Below are positions 1 through 11,300 of a DNA stretch of 64,000 nt, one piece after another; the first letter of the stretch is position 1, and each line of letters begins with the position of its first letter. The notes under the pieces were generated by a model that was given only the letters and a program-made list of their open reading frames with translations, was not told the DNA's origin and ran no database searches. The position numbers and the translations under genes are program-made. This stretch comes from a bacterium (lineage in GTDB: Bacteria > Bacteroidota > Bacteroidia > Flavobacteriales_D > Crocinitomicaceae). The stretch spans positions 248,001-312,000 of the forward strand of contig JANSYQ010000002.1 of NCBI GenBank assembly GCA_024742305.1. The letters run 5' to 3'.

Positions 1-1730
1 AACTCCATCATATCGTTGTATTGGTTCACGAATCCGGCTACATCAATCAGTCCTTTCCATTTTTCGCCAATTTTTACCGCTTGTTTGAAACCAACTTCGG
101 CTGCCCATCCGGTTTCACGCGTCAAGTTTGGGTTGGCGAATACATTCAAAGCACCTACGTTTGTTGCTACATAGCGCTCTGCCACGGAAGGATATCGAAT
201 TCCCTGACCGAAGGAGGCGCGAATGTGCGAGTACTCAGCCACCTGATAATGCGCTCCAAATCGCATGATTGGATACACAGGAATCGAAGCTCCTGAGGTG
301 TCGCCACCAAAGTTGAAGTCTGAATCGCCACGGATATCGTCCATTTCGAAATATTCTAGGCGTATACCTCCGGTTAAATCCAAACGATCCAATTTGTATT
401 CGTACTGACTGTAGAGTGCGAAGTTATTCGAAAAGTGATCACCAAATAATTGCGAACTAACGTCTGTCCGAATTCCTGTAAATCCGCTGGTTAGTACCGA
501 CTTTTTACCCCACTTTCGTTGAAATTGGTAATCCGCATAACTGACTCCTGAAGCCGACGATTGCCCTGGGTTGGTGATGTTGTTATTGTTTACGAAGTAA
601 TAGCGTGTCTTCAGCGTATGCAAGTTGCGGTTCTTATCCAAATACTTTACGTAAGGGTCTATGCTGAAACGTACACCAGATTGGTAGGTTAACGTGGAAG
701 CTTCCAATGATGTATCTGCCGAACCGCTCGGTGTGTAAGCAAACGTATCGCTTTCCCAAATGATGAAATTTCCCGTTTTCTGATACTGGAAGTTGGTGCT
801 CAATCCTGCTTTTAAATCGGGTTTGTTTTTCGGACGGAAATAAAAGGTCCCGCTTAGTCGTGCACGATCTTCCTGCTCGCCTTCTCGATATCCCGGTGTG
901 GTAAATCCATTTGCAGAAATCGTGTAGCCGACATTCTTATACATTTTCCCACGGTACACCTCCGCCTGATGAAACATTGGATTTGTATCCCACCATTTTA
1001 AGGTGGATCTGCGAGGGTTTCCATAAACTCCGCTCTGCACTTTCGCGCGGGTTTCTCCTTTCAACGAAGGCAAACGTTCTTGTAAAGAGATGATTCCGTT
1101 AAGGGCACCACTTCCGTATAAAACCGAGGATGCGCCTTTCAATATTTCCGTTTGTGAGGCACATTCCATGGGAATGGCGTTCCATTTGGCATCTCCCGCA
1201 TCTCCTGAAAGAATCGGGATTCCGTTCCACAGTAACAAAACCCGACTTCCTGCTCCGTAAGCAAAGCCACTTCCACCGCGTATGCTGACTTGTCCGTCCA
1301 TGGTAAAAACACCGGGACTTTGGGATACAGCGTCTTCTAGGTTCACCAGTCCTTTGTTGTCTATGAGTTCGGGCGTAAGTATTTCCATGGAAATGGGAAC
1401 GTCCTCAATGTCCTGTCCGCGACGTCCTGAGGTAACTACCACTGTTTTGAGTTCCTGTGGCTTTGCCATAGAAATTTCGATAGTTCCCGGGCCGGAAACA
1501 ATGGTGGTATCATTCTCGTAAGTTGCAGCTTTCGTAATTAAGGTGTCCGGAAACTGTACTGGGTTGATGGTAAACATACCATCGAGATCGGATATCGCTC
1601 CACCGCCTTGCGATGAGTATACCTTTGCACCAAAGATGGGCTCGTTTGTTCCTCGCTCGACTACTTTCCCATTAATTTGAGAAAAGGCCATAAATGGGCA
1701 CAGAAGTAGCAGGAAAAGTAGGGTTTTCAT
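1..1730 (-). CDS. TonB-dependent outer membrane receptor (3' end outside window)
   Basis: The reading frame is open from an ATG at 1730 to the left edge, so the C-terminus is missing; about 576 residues are visible. The start MKTLLFLLLLCPFMAFSQ is a signal peptide. It is followed by a CarboxypepD_reg-like domain (roughly residues 19-90, with INGKVVERGTNEPIFGAKV and the typical ISDLDGMF turn), then a plug domain (about 110-230; ISMEILTPELI, VSIRGGSGFAYG, ILKGASSVLYGSGALNGII) and the first part of the beta-barrel. Family knowledge: such receptors import siderophores, vitamin B12 or other ligands across the outer membrane using TonB/ExbBD energy. The substrate cannot be read from the sequence. 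It is divergent from dprA with 44 bp between the starts. Confidence 0.9.
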   Translation of the reverse strand, partial: MKTLLFLLLLCPFMAFSQINGKVVERGTNEPIFGAKVYSSQGGGAISDLDGMFTINPVQFPDTLITKAATYENDTTIVSGPGTIEISMAKPQELKTVVVTSGRRGQDIEDVPISMEILTPELIDNKGLVNLEDAVSQSPGVFTMDGQVSIRGGSGFAYGAGSRVLLLWNGIPILSGDAGDAKWNAIPMECASQTEILKGASSVLYGSGALNGIISLQERLPSLKGETRAKVQSGVYGNPRRSTLKWWDTNPMFHQAEVYRGKMYKNVGYTISANGFTTPGYREGEQEDRARLSGTFYFRPKNKPDLKAGLSTNFQYQKTGNFIIWESDTFAYTPSGSADTSLEASTLTYQSGVRFSIDPYVKYLDKNRNLHTLKTRYYFVNNNNITNPGQSSASGVSYADYQFQRKWGKKSVLTSGFTGIRTDVSSQLFGDHFSNNFALYSQYEYKLDRLDLTGGIRLEYFEMDDIRGDSDFNFGGDTSGASIPVYPIMRFGAHYQVAEYSHIRASFGQGIRYPSVAERYVATNVGALNVFANPNLTRETGWAAEVGFKQAVKIGEKWKGLIDVAGFVNQYNDMME

Positions 1731-1774
1731 TAGCAATAATTCGTATATTCAAGTAGTCTAAAATACCAATTATT

Positions 1775-2899
1775 TTGAACTACACCTACCACCACTATCA
1801 AACAGCACTGGCATTTTTGCACGGTGTTGGACCAAGAAGAGCAAGAGCGTTGATGGCGCATCTGCCTTCGTTGGATATCCTTTTTACAGCGTCTTCTAAA
1901 GACCTCGCCCAAATTACAGGGCTTTCTCCCGGCTTTTTCAGTAAGATGGAACGAAACAAAGCCCTTGAAAAGGCAGATCGCGTGCTCGATTTTCATCAAA
2001 GGCATCAAGTACAATCGCTTTTCTACAAGGATTCCCGTTTTTCGAGAAGATTGAATCAATGTGCCGATGCACCTACTCAACTTTTTATGAAAGGTGAAGT
2101 TGATTTGAACCAAGCACGGTTTGTCGCAGTGGTTGGAACTCGCTCCGCTACAGAATACGGGCAGCGATTGTGTCGGGATTTAATTGCCTCTTTTCAAGGA
2201 AGAAATATAGTTGTGGTGAGTGGTTTAGCGTTAGGAATAGACGCTTATGTACATCGGTACTGTTTGGAGTTTGATGTCCCTACCATCGGAGTGTTAGGGC
2301 ACGGCTTGGATCGCGTTTATCCTTCCTCCAATCGAACGTTAGCCAATCAAATGTTGCAATCGGGTGCATTACTATCAGAGTTCATTCCCGGCACGGAACC
2401 CGACAGGGAGAACTTTCCGAAACGAAATAGAATTGTTGCGGGTATGTGCGATGCGACAATTGTTGTGGAAAGTAAAAGTTCCGGTGGTTCGCTGATCACT
2501 GCGCAAATTGCCAATAGCTATAACAGAGATGTCTTTGCTTTTCCCGGTTTAGTTTATCAGGCTACCTCGCAAGGTTGTAACAATTTAATTGCCGCATCGA
2601 AGGCACATTTGTTAGAGACTCCGGAATCTTTCGTTGAATTTATGCAGTGGGATGAAGTCATTGAATCCAATCAGAAATCGCAGTTTGTTTGCTTCCCTGA
2701 AATTTCCACGATGCAACAAGAAATTGTGCAAGAGGTGCAATCGTATCCAAAAATTCAGCTAGATGTACTTTCAGCGCAGTTAGCCATTCCGATTTCCACT
2801 TTGCAAGTCGAGCTGCTTCAATTGCGACTCGCCGGAATTGTTGAGGAATTGCCGGGCAAGCGATTGCAATTGATTCATGGCATTCATTCTACTACGTAA
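1775..2899 (+). CDS. dprA: DNA-processing protein DprA
   Basis: This 374-residue protein has the DprA/Smf Rossmann-like core. GTRSATEYG lies at about residue 121, SGLALGIDAYVHR near 150, followed by the FPKRNRIVAG and GSLITAQIA motifs. A short N-terminal helical region (LHGVGPRRARAL) precedes the core and a winged-helix-like C-terminal segment ends it. DprA loads RecA onto incoming single-stranded DNA during natural transformation. The start used is TTG at 1775; the next in-frame ATG (near 1850) would remove conserved N-terminal residues. It is divergent from the TonB receptor and convergent with the ppiD-like gene, with a shared hairpin terminator between the stops. Confidence 0.93.
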   Translation: MNYTYHHYQTALAFLHGVGPRRARALMAHLPSLDILFTASSKDLAQITGLSPGFFSKMERNKALEKADRVLDFHQRHQVQSLFYKDSRFSRRLNQCADAPTQLFMKGEVDLNQARFVAVVGTRSATEYGQRLCRDLIASFQGRNIVVVSGLALGIDAYVHRYCLEFDVPTIGVLGHGLDRVYPSSNRTLANQMLQSGALLSEFIPGTEPDRENFPKRNRIVAGMCDATIVVESKSSGGSLITAQIANSYNRDVFAFPGLVYQATSQGCNNLIAASKAHLLETPESFVEFMQWDEVIESNQKSQFVCFPEISTMQQEIVQEVQSYPKIQLDVLSAQLAIPISTLQVELLQLRLAGIVEELPGKRLQLIHGIHSTT

Positions 2900-2911
2900 C
2901 CAAGCACAAAA

Positions 2912-2942
2912 AAACCCTGACAATTAGTATTTGTCAGGGTTT
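2912..2942. terminator. Bidirectional terminator between dprA and ppiD-like gene
   Basis: Two perfect 12-bp arms (AAACCCTGACAA at 2912-2923 and TTGTCAGGGTTT at 2931-2942) flank a 7-nt loop, with A and T runs on the outer sides. It lies between two convergent stop codons, so it can serve both genes. Confidence 0.85.
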
Positions 2943-2962
2943 CTATTACTTCTACCGAACGT

Positions 2963-5158
2963 TTACTTTCGGATATTGATTTCGTAGAATCGACGGTTAT
3001 CAATGATTTCCGCCATGTCTTTCAATGCGTTCATTGCAGCCGACTGCACTTGACCACGACGCGTTGCTAACATTTGGTTCTTTTGAACTGAGAAGTCTGT
3101 AGTTTCCGGAGCGTTCTTCAACTCTTCCACTTTCACTACATAAACTCCAGCATTTCCTTTCAATGGTTGTGAGAGACTTCCTGGTTTCAAACCAGAGAAC
3201 AAAGCACCAACTACTTGCGGCTCACGTGCTCCTGGTCCTAAGTTGGATTTACCTAAAACAACTTCTCCTGTTTGCGCGAACAAGTTTTCTTGCTGCTCCA
3301 ATTCAGAGAGTGTTTTGCCGATCATCTTTTGATACAATCGGCGGTACTTCATTTCTTTCACGTACTCCGCCTCTACCATAGAGCGAGCATTTTCGAAAGT
3401 TGTTTCTCCTTTCACTTTGATATCTGCTAGCGCAGCAACTACCCAACGATCTCCATCTTTGATTGGTGATTGTACCAAGTCTCCTACTTCGGCTCCTTCT
3501 TCAAAAGCCAAGCGCAACAATTCGTTCTCTGCAAACTCGTTCGAGAATCCACCGGAAACTTTTGGTTCGTTTTCAGCAATTGTCATGGTACGAACTATCA
3601 TACCTTCACGCTTCGCAAGCGTATCAAACTTCACCACTTTAGCGTATTTCCCTTTGACACTGCTCATCTTCGTGTACATATCGTCCAACAACTCATAAGC
3701 GCTTGTTTCAGCGTTGTTGATGGTTTCCATGCTTGGTGTCAATGTACGTTGCACAACTGCTAAAGAAGGAACAACATCTTCTTGACGATCCAACACTTCA
3801 ATGATGTGGTATCCAAACTGCGTTTGCACATAACCGATAGTTCCAATCGCTTTTTCTTTTGCAAACTCTTCGAACTCAGGCACCATTTCTTTGCTTAAGA
3901 AGTTTTCGTATTTACCTCCTTTTGCAACGGATGGTTGATCATCACTAAACTCTGTTACATATTCTTCGAAGTTTGCTGAAGTAATTAGCGGCATCAAAGA
4001 GTCTGTTGTTTTCTTCGCTTTCGCAACCGCAACACTATCTTCGCGAGCACCTGAGATCAAAATGTGACGTACAGAGTAAAGTGGTCCTTTAGAAATCACT
4101 TTTGCTACTCGTTTTCCACCTGCTTGCTCGTAAGGTCCGATTACGTCACCTACCTCTGCATTTTTGAAAACGGAGTCCATGTCAGCCGGATACGTAAATC
4201 CTTGTGTCGCCATTTGATTTTCTGAACCTTCCGGACGGAAACCAGCTAGGCTTGCGTACGGCAATGGGTTAGGACCTGCGTTTCGAACCGTAAACAAGGA
4301 ATCGTTTTTGGTGTTCTTGAATCCTTTCACGAGGTTCTCAAGTTTTCTTTCGAATTCCGCAGAATCTTTTGCAGAGGGCAATACTTTGATGTCTGCCCAA
4401 CGAATCAATCGTTCAGAGCGACGGTTTTTGTATTTCGAGTTCGACTTGTGCTTTTTATAGAATGCACGTAGCGCTTTTTCACTCATGTCGATGGACTCTT
4501 CTTTCACCGTATTGTAGTTCATCACAACATACTTCACGGCTTTCATTTCGTTCTCCGCCATGTACTGTTGCTTAGCTTCCAAGTTGGTAACGTACATACC
4601 CTGCGCAACGATGTCGAAATATTTTTGACGACGACGCATGTCCATGTAGTAATCTTTGGTTTGCTCCCAAGCTTTCTTTGCGTCTTTACTATCGTCGCTT
4701 TTCAGTTGGTTGATTTGATTCTCGAGCGCTTTTGGATCGAAGTTTCCTGCCGCATCCTTAAAGTTATTTTTCAAATCCGGAAGTGGATCGAAACCATTTC
4801 GTGCGTAAAGGAAGGCATCAAATTCATCTTCGCTTACGTGAATTCCGAGTGCTTCGTACTCTTTTTCTAAAAGGGATTCCTCAACGAATTGGGACCATAC
4901 CAAGTCTTCGTTAACTTCCTGTACTGGCTGACCTGAGCGGGCAGCATTTGTTTTGGCTACTTCACGCGCCTCGTCCAACTTTGAGTTGTATCCATCGCGA
5001 TCTAGTTTTTCACCGTACATGAGTCCAATGCCGTACTCTTCCTCAACTCCACCGCCGAAGTTCGGTCCACCGGAAGTGAAAATGAATACAACAATTGCGC
5101 CTCCTACTACGATGAGTAGCAACCAGGATTTCTCGCGAATTTTACCAATTAGTGCCAT
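2963..5158 (-). CDS. PpiD/SurA-like peptidyl-prolyl isomerase, membrane-anchored
   Basis: The 731-residue protein starts with a short cytoplasmic segment and one membrane helix (about residues 11-29, SWLLLIVVGGAIVVFIF), then a SurA_N-type helical chaperone region. A parvulin (PpiC) domain lies at about 358-465: it begins YSVRHILISGA and contains the FGYHIIEV strand typical of parvulins. A second, weaker parvulin-like stretch (ENLFAQTGEVV..., VYVVKVEEL) occupies the last third. PpiD-type proteins sit in the inner membrane and help outer-membrane and secreted proteins fold in the periplasm. Many secreted T9SS and beta-barrel proteins are encoded nearby, but no operon link is visible. A promoter candidate with an unusual inverted repeat lies directly upstream. 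Confidence 0.88.
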   Translation of the reverse strand: MALIGKIREKSWLLLIVVGGAIVVFIFTSGGPNFGGGVEEEYGIGLMYGEKLDRDGYNSKLDEAREVAKTNAARSGQPVQEVNEDLVWSQFVEESLLEKEYEALGIHVSEDEFDAFLYARNGFDPLPDLKNNFKDAAGNFDPKALENQINQLKSDDSKDAKKAWEQTKDYYMDMRRRQKYFDIVAQGMYVTNLEAKQQYMAENEMKAVKYVVMNYNTVKEESIDMSEKALRAFYKKHKSNSKYKNRRSERLIRWADIKVLPSAKDSAEFERKLENLVKGFKNTKNDSLFTVRNAGPNPLPYASLAGFRPEGSENQMATQGFTYPADMDSVFKNAEVGDVIGPYEQAGGKRVAKVISKGPLYSVRHILISGAREDSVAVAKAKKTTDSLMPLITSANFEEYVTEFSDDQPSVAKGGKYENFLSKEMVPEFEEFAKEKAIGTIGYVQTQFGYHIIEVLDRQEDVVPSLAVVQRTLTPSMETINNAETSAYELLDDMYTKMSSVKGKYAKVVKFDTLAKREGMIVRTMTIAENEPKVSGGFSNEFAENELLRLAFEEGAEVGDLVQSPIKDGDRWVVAALADIKVKGETTFENARSMVEAEYVKEMKYRRLYQKMIGKTLSELEQQENLFAQTGEVVLGKSNLGPGAREPQVVGALFSGLKPGSLSQPLKGNAGVYVVKVEELKNAPETTDFSVQKNQMLATRRGQVQSAAMNALKDMAEIIDNRRFYEINIRK

Positions 5159-5180
5159 TATTTTTGCTTAAATGAGTTTG

Positions 5181-5212
5181 CGAATATAGTTAGATGTATT
5201 CATTTAAGCAAA
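5181..5212 (-). promoter_or_regulatory. Promoter of ppiD-like gene embedded in a 13-bp inverted repeat
   Basis: On the minus strand TTTG (5209-5212) is followed after 20 nt by TATATTCG (5181-5188), close to the Bacteroidota TTTG/TAnnTTTG promoter. The -33 element is part of a perfect 13-bp arm (TTTGCTTAAATGA) whose partner arm is at 5163-5175, 5 bp before the ATG. The repeat could be an operator or a 5'-UTR hairpin. Confidence 0.5.
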
Positions 5213-5260
5213 CTTCTGCTTCTCTTATGATTTAGGCATTGTAGAAGAAATGAAGGGACA

Positions 5261-5298
5261 AAAAAAACCGCTCCCATTTCTATTGAAATAAGAGCGGT
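5261..5298 (-). terminator. Terminator of the giant repeat-protein gene
   Basis: Minus-strand hairpin with ACCGCTC (5292-5298) pairing to GAGCGGT (5267-5273) and extra pairs inside (ATTTC/AAAT), followed by seven T residues. It lies 22 bp past the stop codon. Confidence 0.8.
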
Positions 5299-5319
5299 CT
5301 TAGGTTCTAATTTTGAAGC

Positions 5320-8300
5320 TTATCGGATTCCACCTCCACCTCTTGTTGAAGTTGGAGTTCTACCTGTAGGTGTCTTGTTTTCTTCCTCTTCTTTTTTCTT
5401 TTCTTCTTCGGCTTTTTTCTTCGCAGCTTCCTCCGCTGCTTTCTTTTTAGCCGCTTCTTCCGCTGCCTTTTTAGCTGCTGCTTTTTTAGCTGCTTCTTCA
5501 GCCGCTTTTTTCTTAGCTGCTTCTTCGGCTGCCTTCTTAGCTGCTGCCTCTTGTGCGGCTTTTTTAGCTGCCGCTTCTTGAGCTGCCTTCTTTGCCGCTT
5601 CTTGAGCTGCCTTCTTTGCCGCTTCCTCAGCTGCTCTTTTCTTAGCTGCTTCTTCGGCTGCCTTCTTAGCTGCTGCCTCTTGTGCGGCTTTTTTAGCCGC
5701 AGCTTCTTGAGCCGCTTTCTTTGCTGCTTCCTCAGCTGCCTTTTTCTTGGCTGCTTCTTCCGCTGCTTTCTTGGCTGCCGCCTGTTGTGCGGCTTTTTTA
5801 GCCGCAGCTTCTTGAGCCGCTTTCTTTGCTGCCTCCTCTGCCGCTTTTTTCTTAGCTGCTTCTTCGGCTGCTTTCTTAGCCGCTGCCTCTTTCGCTTCTT
5901 GCTGTGCTTTTATGGTTCCTGAACCGCTGGTATTGGCATCTCGGCCTCCGTTTCCTGAACCTCCGCTACCACCGGAGGTACCTCCGCCTTGGTTTCCACC
6001 ATTGTTGTTGCCTCCTGTTGTTCCAGAACCTGTTGTTCCGCCACCCCCTGGGATCAATCCTCCACCGGTTTGACCTCCGTAGGTATTTGACTGTGTTCCA
6101 CTACCGCTTCCGTTCTGCTGAGACGATCCATTTCCGCCACCATTGTTATTGATGGTACCGTTACCGCTATTCTCACAAGGACTTGTTGGTCTGTTGATAC
6201 CAATTCCATACGCAGGAACACTTGATGCTTCGATACAAACTGTCCAGTGACCCATAGAGCCTGGGTGCGTTGTACTTACATCTACGGTTAACACACCTTG
6301 GAACAAGTAATAATTTCCATTTTGTACCGGATAAGGAGAACCGTTTACCATGGCATCACCTCCACCAGCAATTGGCTTGAAGAAGATCGAGCTCGCCGGA
6401 CCTGAATAAGAGAATGAACTGTTGTTAGCCAAATCATCGCGGCTGTACGTTCCTGAAGGTGTTACCAAACAGAACTCCCAATCTGCGTTACCTGGATTAA
6501 ATCGAGGTCCACAAGCCGTAGGACAAGGTCCTTGAGTAGCGCCATCCGCTTTGTAAGTTGGCCATTCGGATACTAGAATTTCCATTTGCTGCGGACTAGA
6601 ACTTCCTGACGGCGTGTAACAAATAATCATCGTAGCCTCTGAAATCTTATTCACTACTACCTCACTATTTGCCGTACCACAGTTGTTCGTTGCAGTAACC
6701 AAAATTGTGTTGGTCGGAGTGTTCAGTGGCACCGATGTCGTGTAAACATTCGTTGCACTATTAAACGATCCACCTGAAACTGCATTACCATTCACCGTCA
6801 CTGTCACCTCTGAGGCACTCGTAATGTGCGCCAATGTTACACTAACATCAATATGATCGTCAGACGTGTCAGTTCCTCCTGCTGGAGAGGTAATGGAAAC
6901 CGTCGGTTCGTCACAAGGTTGATCGTAAATAAGCTGCAATGTAGATCCGTCTACTCCACATTCGCTGGTTCCTTGCACTACTATTGTGTTTGTTCCTGTT
7001 TGCAATGTTACTTGAACAGTATACGTTCCTGCGGTTTCGTCATAAACTCCTGTTACTCCGCTTCCGTTTAACGTAGCTTGTAACGCAGCCGCACTTTCTA
7101 CGCCAGTAACGTTAGCAACAACTGAAACTGTTTGGTTGGTAGTTGCTCCTGCTTGAGGCGATACGATTTGAACTGATGGTGGTACACATGGTGTGTACGT
7201 CACATTCAACGTTTCCGTGGTTGTTCCACAAGCATTTGTTGCCACTAATACAATCGCATTTACTCCTTGATTCAGATTAATGCTCGCACTCACTGAACCA
7301 CTTGTGTCCATTGCTACATACTGCTGAATTCCATTTACTGTCAACTGAACGTTTCCTGCTCCAGTTGCTCCTGTTACCTGAGCAGATACTTGTACAGAGT
7401 TCGTGTTCACGGTAGAACCATTCACCGGTGAGCTAAAGCTCAATTGTGGTGTATTACATGGTTCGTTGTAAGTGATTGTTCGAACGTGACTATCTGTTCC
7501 ACATGAGTTCGTTGCTGTAATTTCAATAGTATTGCTTCCACTGGTCAATGTCAATGGTGAACTGTACGTGTTCGTTGTTGTATTGAACGTTCCGCTAACG
7601 GCATTGCCATTTAAGGTTACGGTTACATCGTTCGCTGAAGTTACTCCTGAAATGACTGCCTGCAAGTTCACATTGGCATTCGTTGTTGTTGTCTGTAATG
7701 GAGACACAATCTGAATTCCTGGTGTTACACATGGACTGTAGGTAACATTTACTGTTTCTGTTGCCGTTCCACAATCATTCGATGCAATGACCTCAATGAT
7801 ATTGTTTCCACTCTGAACCGGAACCGTTGCTGTGTACGTGTGCGTTGCACTGTTGTAGGATCCTTGGTGTGTTGCTCCATTCACTAACAACTGTACTTCT
7901 CCAGCAGTTGAAATATTGACAATCGTTGCTGCAAGCTGAACCGTGTTCGTAGCTACTTGCGCATTGTTCGACGGTGTTGCAATACTTACCTGTGGTTCCA
8001 AACAAGGCTCGTTATATGTTACTGAAACTGACTTGCTATCGTTTCCACAGCTATTGCTTGCCGAAACTACGATGTTGTTAGTTCCACTTGTCAGCGTAAT
8101 GTTTGCTGTAAACATGTTCGACATGGCGTTGTACGAACCTGAAACTGGCGATCCATTCACCGTTAAGGAGATGTCATTCGCTGAGTTTACATTGTTTACC
8201 ACGGCCTGAAGCGAAGTGGTTCCACTCTGTGTTGTTCCTCCTTGAGGTGCTACCAGTTGCACTGTTGGTGCCAAACAAGGTCGGTACAATACAGTAATGT

Positions 8301-11300
8301 TCTCCGACGCCGATCCACACTCATTTGTAACAATTACCTGAATCGTGTTGGCTCCTTGCTGCAAGTTTATTGTCGCAGTGAAAGCTCCTGTGGTTACGTT
8401 CAGATTTCCTGATTGTACGTTTCCATTTACGATCAGCTGCACTTGGTTCGCATTTGCAGCGTTTTGAACAGATGCCGAAAGTTGAACAGTTGTGTTTGCC
8501 GCATTCGTTCCGTTTGCAGGCGATGTAATACTTACTTGTGGTGCATCACATGGCTCAACGTAGTTGATTGTAGTGGATTGTGAATCAGAACCACAATCGT
8601 TCGACGCAGTCACCGTGATGGTATTCACTCCATTTGCCAATGTTACTGTGAAGGAGTACATATTCGTGCTTGCGTTGTACGATCCCGTAACGGTGTTTCC
8701 GTTGTGGGTTGCTGTAATCTCACTTGCATTGTTCACTCCCGTAACCTGCGCCTCGATGTTCACCGATTGCGTATTTCTCAGTCCTCTTGGCGTTGTAACG
8801 AACTGAACGGATGGAGGCGTACAAGGCGCGTACGTAATGCTTGTTGTTTGTGAAATAGTTCCACACTCATTCGTCGCCACCACTTGTATGCTGTTTGCAC
8901 CTGCGTTTAGCGGCACATTTGCAGTGAAGGCTCCCGTCATAGCGTTGTAGTTACCTGAGTATACTACTCCATTCACAATCACTTCAATATTTGCTGCGTC
9001 TACATTCAACACTGTAGCTGTAACCACTGTATTGGCATTTTCTGTACTTCCTCCGTTTGGAGAAACAATAGAAACTACCGGTTGTAAACATGGAGAGTAA
9101 TCAATAACAAACATTTCGCTCACCGTGCTACATCCGTTGTTCACAGTCATAACAATTGTATTCAGCCCTTGCTGCAAGTTGATTGTGTTGTGGTACACTT
9201 GAGTGATGTGGTTGTACGATCCTGATACATCCATAGACCCATTTACAGACAATTGTACTTGGTTCGCGCTGGATACATTTTGTAAAATCGATTGTACATC
9301 AAACTGCGCATCCGTAACAGAAAGTTGATTTCCGATTGGGTTGATCATCGCAATGATTGGATCATCACAAGGCTGCGTGTAGTATACTACAATCGTTTCG
9401 CTATCCGCTCCACAGTTGTTTGTTGCGTTAATTGTAATCGTGTTGGCTCCTTCGATCAATGCTAGTGTTGCTGAGAACACGTTTGTTTGGTTGTTGAAGA
9501 ACCCACCTTGTACCGGAACTCCGTTCAGCATAAGTGTGATCTGACTTGCAGAGTTCACGTTTTGCACTACATACTGAATTGGCATTGCCGACTGATGCTG
9601 CGTTGAGATAGTCGATGCCAATGAAATCATCGGAACCGGACAGTTCACTTCGTACAGTACATTTGTTGTTTCAGAATCGCTACCACACTCATTGTTCACG
9701 ACAATTTGAATGATATTCGTTCCTGCGTTCAATGCTGCTGTGTTCGTGTAGATTCTCGTCACAGGGTTGAAGTTTCCTCCTGCTACTTGCACTCCGTTCA
9801 CCAACATTTGAATTTGGTTTACGTTTGTTGCGTTGGTTACAGAAGCTTCGATCAACTGTGTCCCTGTCGAGTTTGTAGTTCCTGTGCGCACTGGCGTTAG
9901 GATGTTCACGATTGGGTTCGAACACGGTGTATAGTTCACCGTCATTGTTTCTGTATCCGTTCCACAGTCGTTTCCTACCGTTATTTGAATTCGGTTGGCT
10001 CCTGGCGTCAAGGCAATATTTGCCTCTAACTGGTTTGAACCGCTGTTGTAGTTGAACGCTCTGTTGGCACCGTTAACGCGGAATCCAATTGCATTACGAT
10101 CATCAATTCCGAAAATCGTTGCACGAATAAGCGCTGATGGTGAAGTTACATTGATTACGGATCCGTTTCCGGAAGCGAAGTTAATTCGTGGATCTTCACA
10201 ATCCGTATACATGATCGTGATCGTTTCTGTATCTGATCCACAATCGTTTGTTGTAGTAATTGTAATCGTGTTAGATCCTTCACGCAAGTTAACCGTACTT
10301 TCAAAACTTCCGTTCCCTTGCTGGTAGAAGAAGTTAGATGATGTCACTCCGTTAACTGTGTAGCTGATTGACCCTCCGTTTGCAATGCTTGCTCGAACGC
10401 GGTACACTGGGTTGTCAACATTGATGTTGTTTTGAGATGGATCCGTAAAACGAACAATTGGTGCACGACAAGGGTTGTAGTTAATGGTCACTGTTTCCAT
10501 ATCTGAACCACATGAGTTCGAAGCAACCACTTGAATTTGGTTAGCTCCTTGGTTCAGTACCACACTTCCTTCCAACATGCGTGTTGTTGTGCTGTAGAAG
10601 AAGTTCCCTGACTCCTGTCCATTCACACGAACGCGTACATTCTGAATGCTATTGATGTTCTCAATTTGCGCTCGGAACGCGAATACTTGGCTTTCCACTG
10701 TCGCGCTAGCTGTACTAGGTCGCTGAATCTGAATAATCGGATCCGGACATGGCGCGATGTTGTTGTTCGTTGTATTGTTTACTGCATCGCTTCCTCTCAA
10801 ATGGAAACGAAGGAAAAAGTTCGTGTAATGGTAAATGTCATTGGAACGACCCCATAAACCGGGCGTTGGATCAACATAACCGTCCCAATCATCTTTACGT
10901 GTAAACGTTGACTTATGCTCAAGTCCTAAAGCGAAACGAGGTCCAGGATAGTAAGCAATCCCGACTCCCAAACTTGGCATAAAGTCCAAATTGTAATCTC
11001 CGCCTTCACTTCCTTGATTCATTGCTGTTTCATACACTCCGTCTAAAATAGCTCCACCAGGAAGTGTATTCGAGATGAAGTTTGGATCATAGTCGTACTG
11101 ACCGGAAAAACCGAACGATGAATCTATGTTTACCAAGTCTGAATAGGTTTGGTTCCATGTGATATTGGCACCTCCAAAAATGTAAGGATCCCATCCCGTG
11201 CGTTGACGCAAACGGTTGGCGTGCAATACCAATTCCAATCCAAGATGATGATTACGCGCTGAGAAATTGTTTACTGTATAACCAGGATTATCTGCATACG

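Noticed and set aside
5375-6152. Plus-strand frames rich in Phe, Ala, Ser and Cys opposite the giant gene
   Set aside because: They are mirror frames of the Ala/Lys and Gly/Asn coding repeats and have no independent support.
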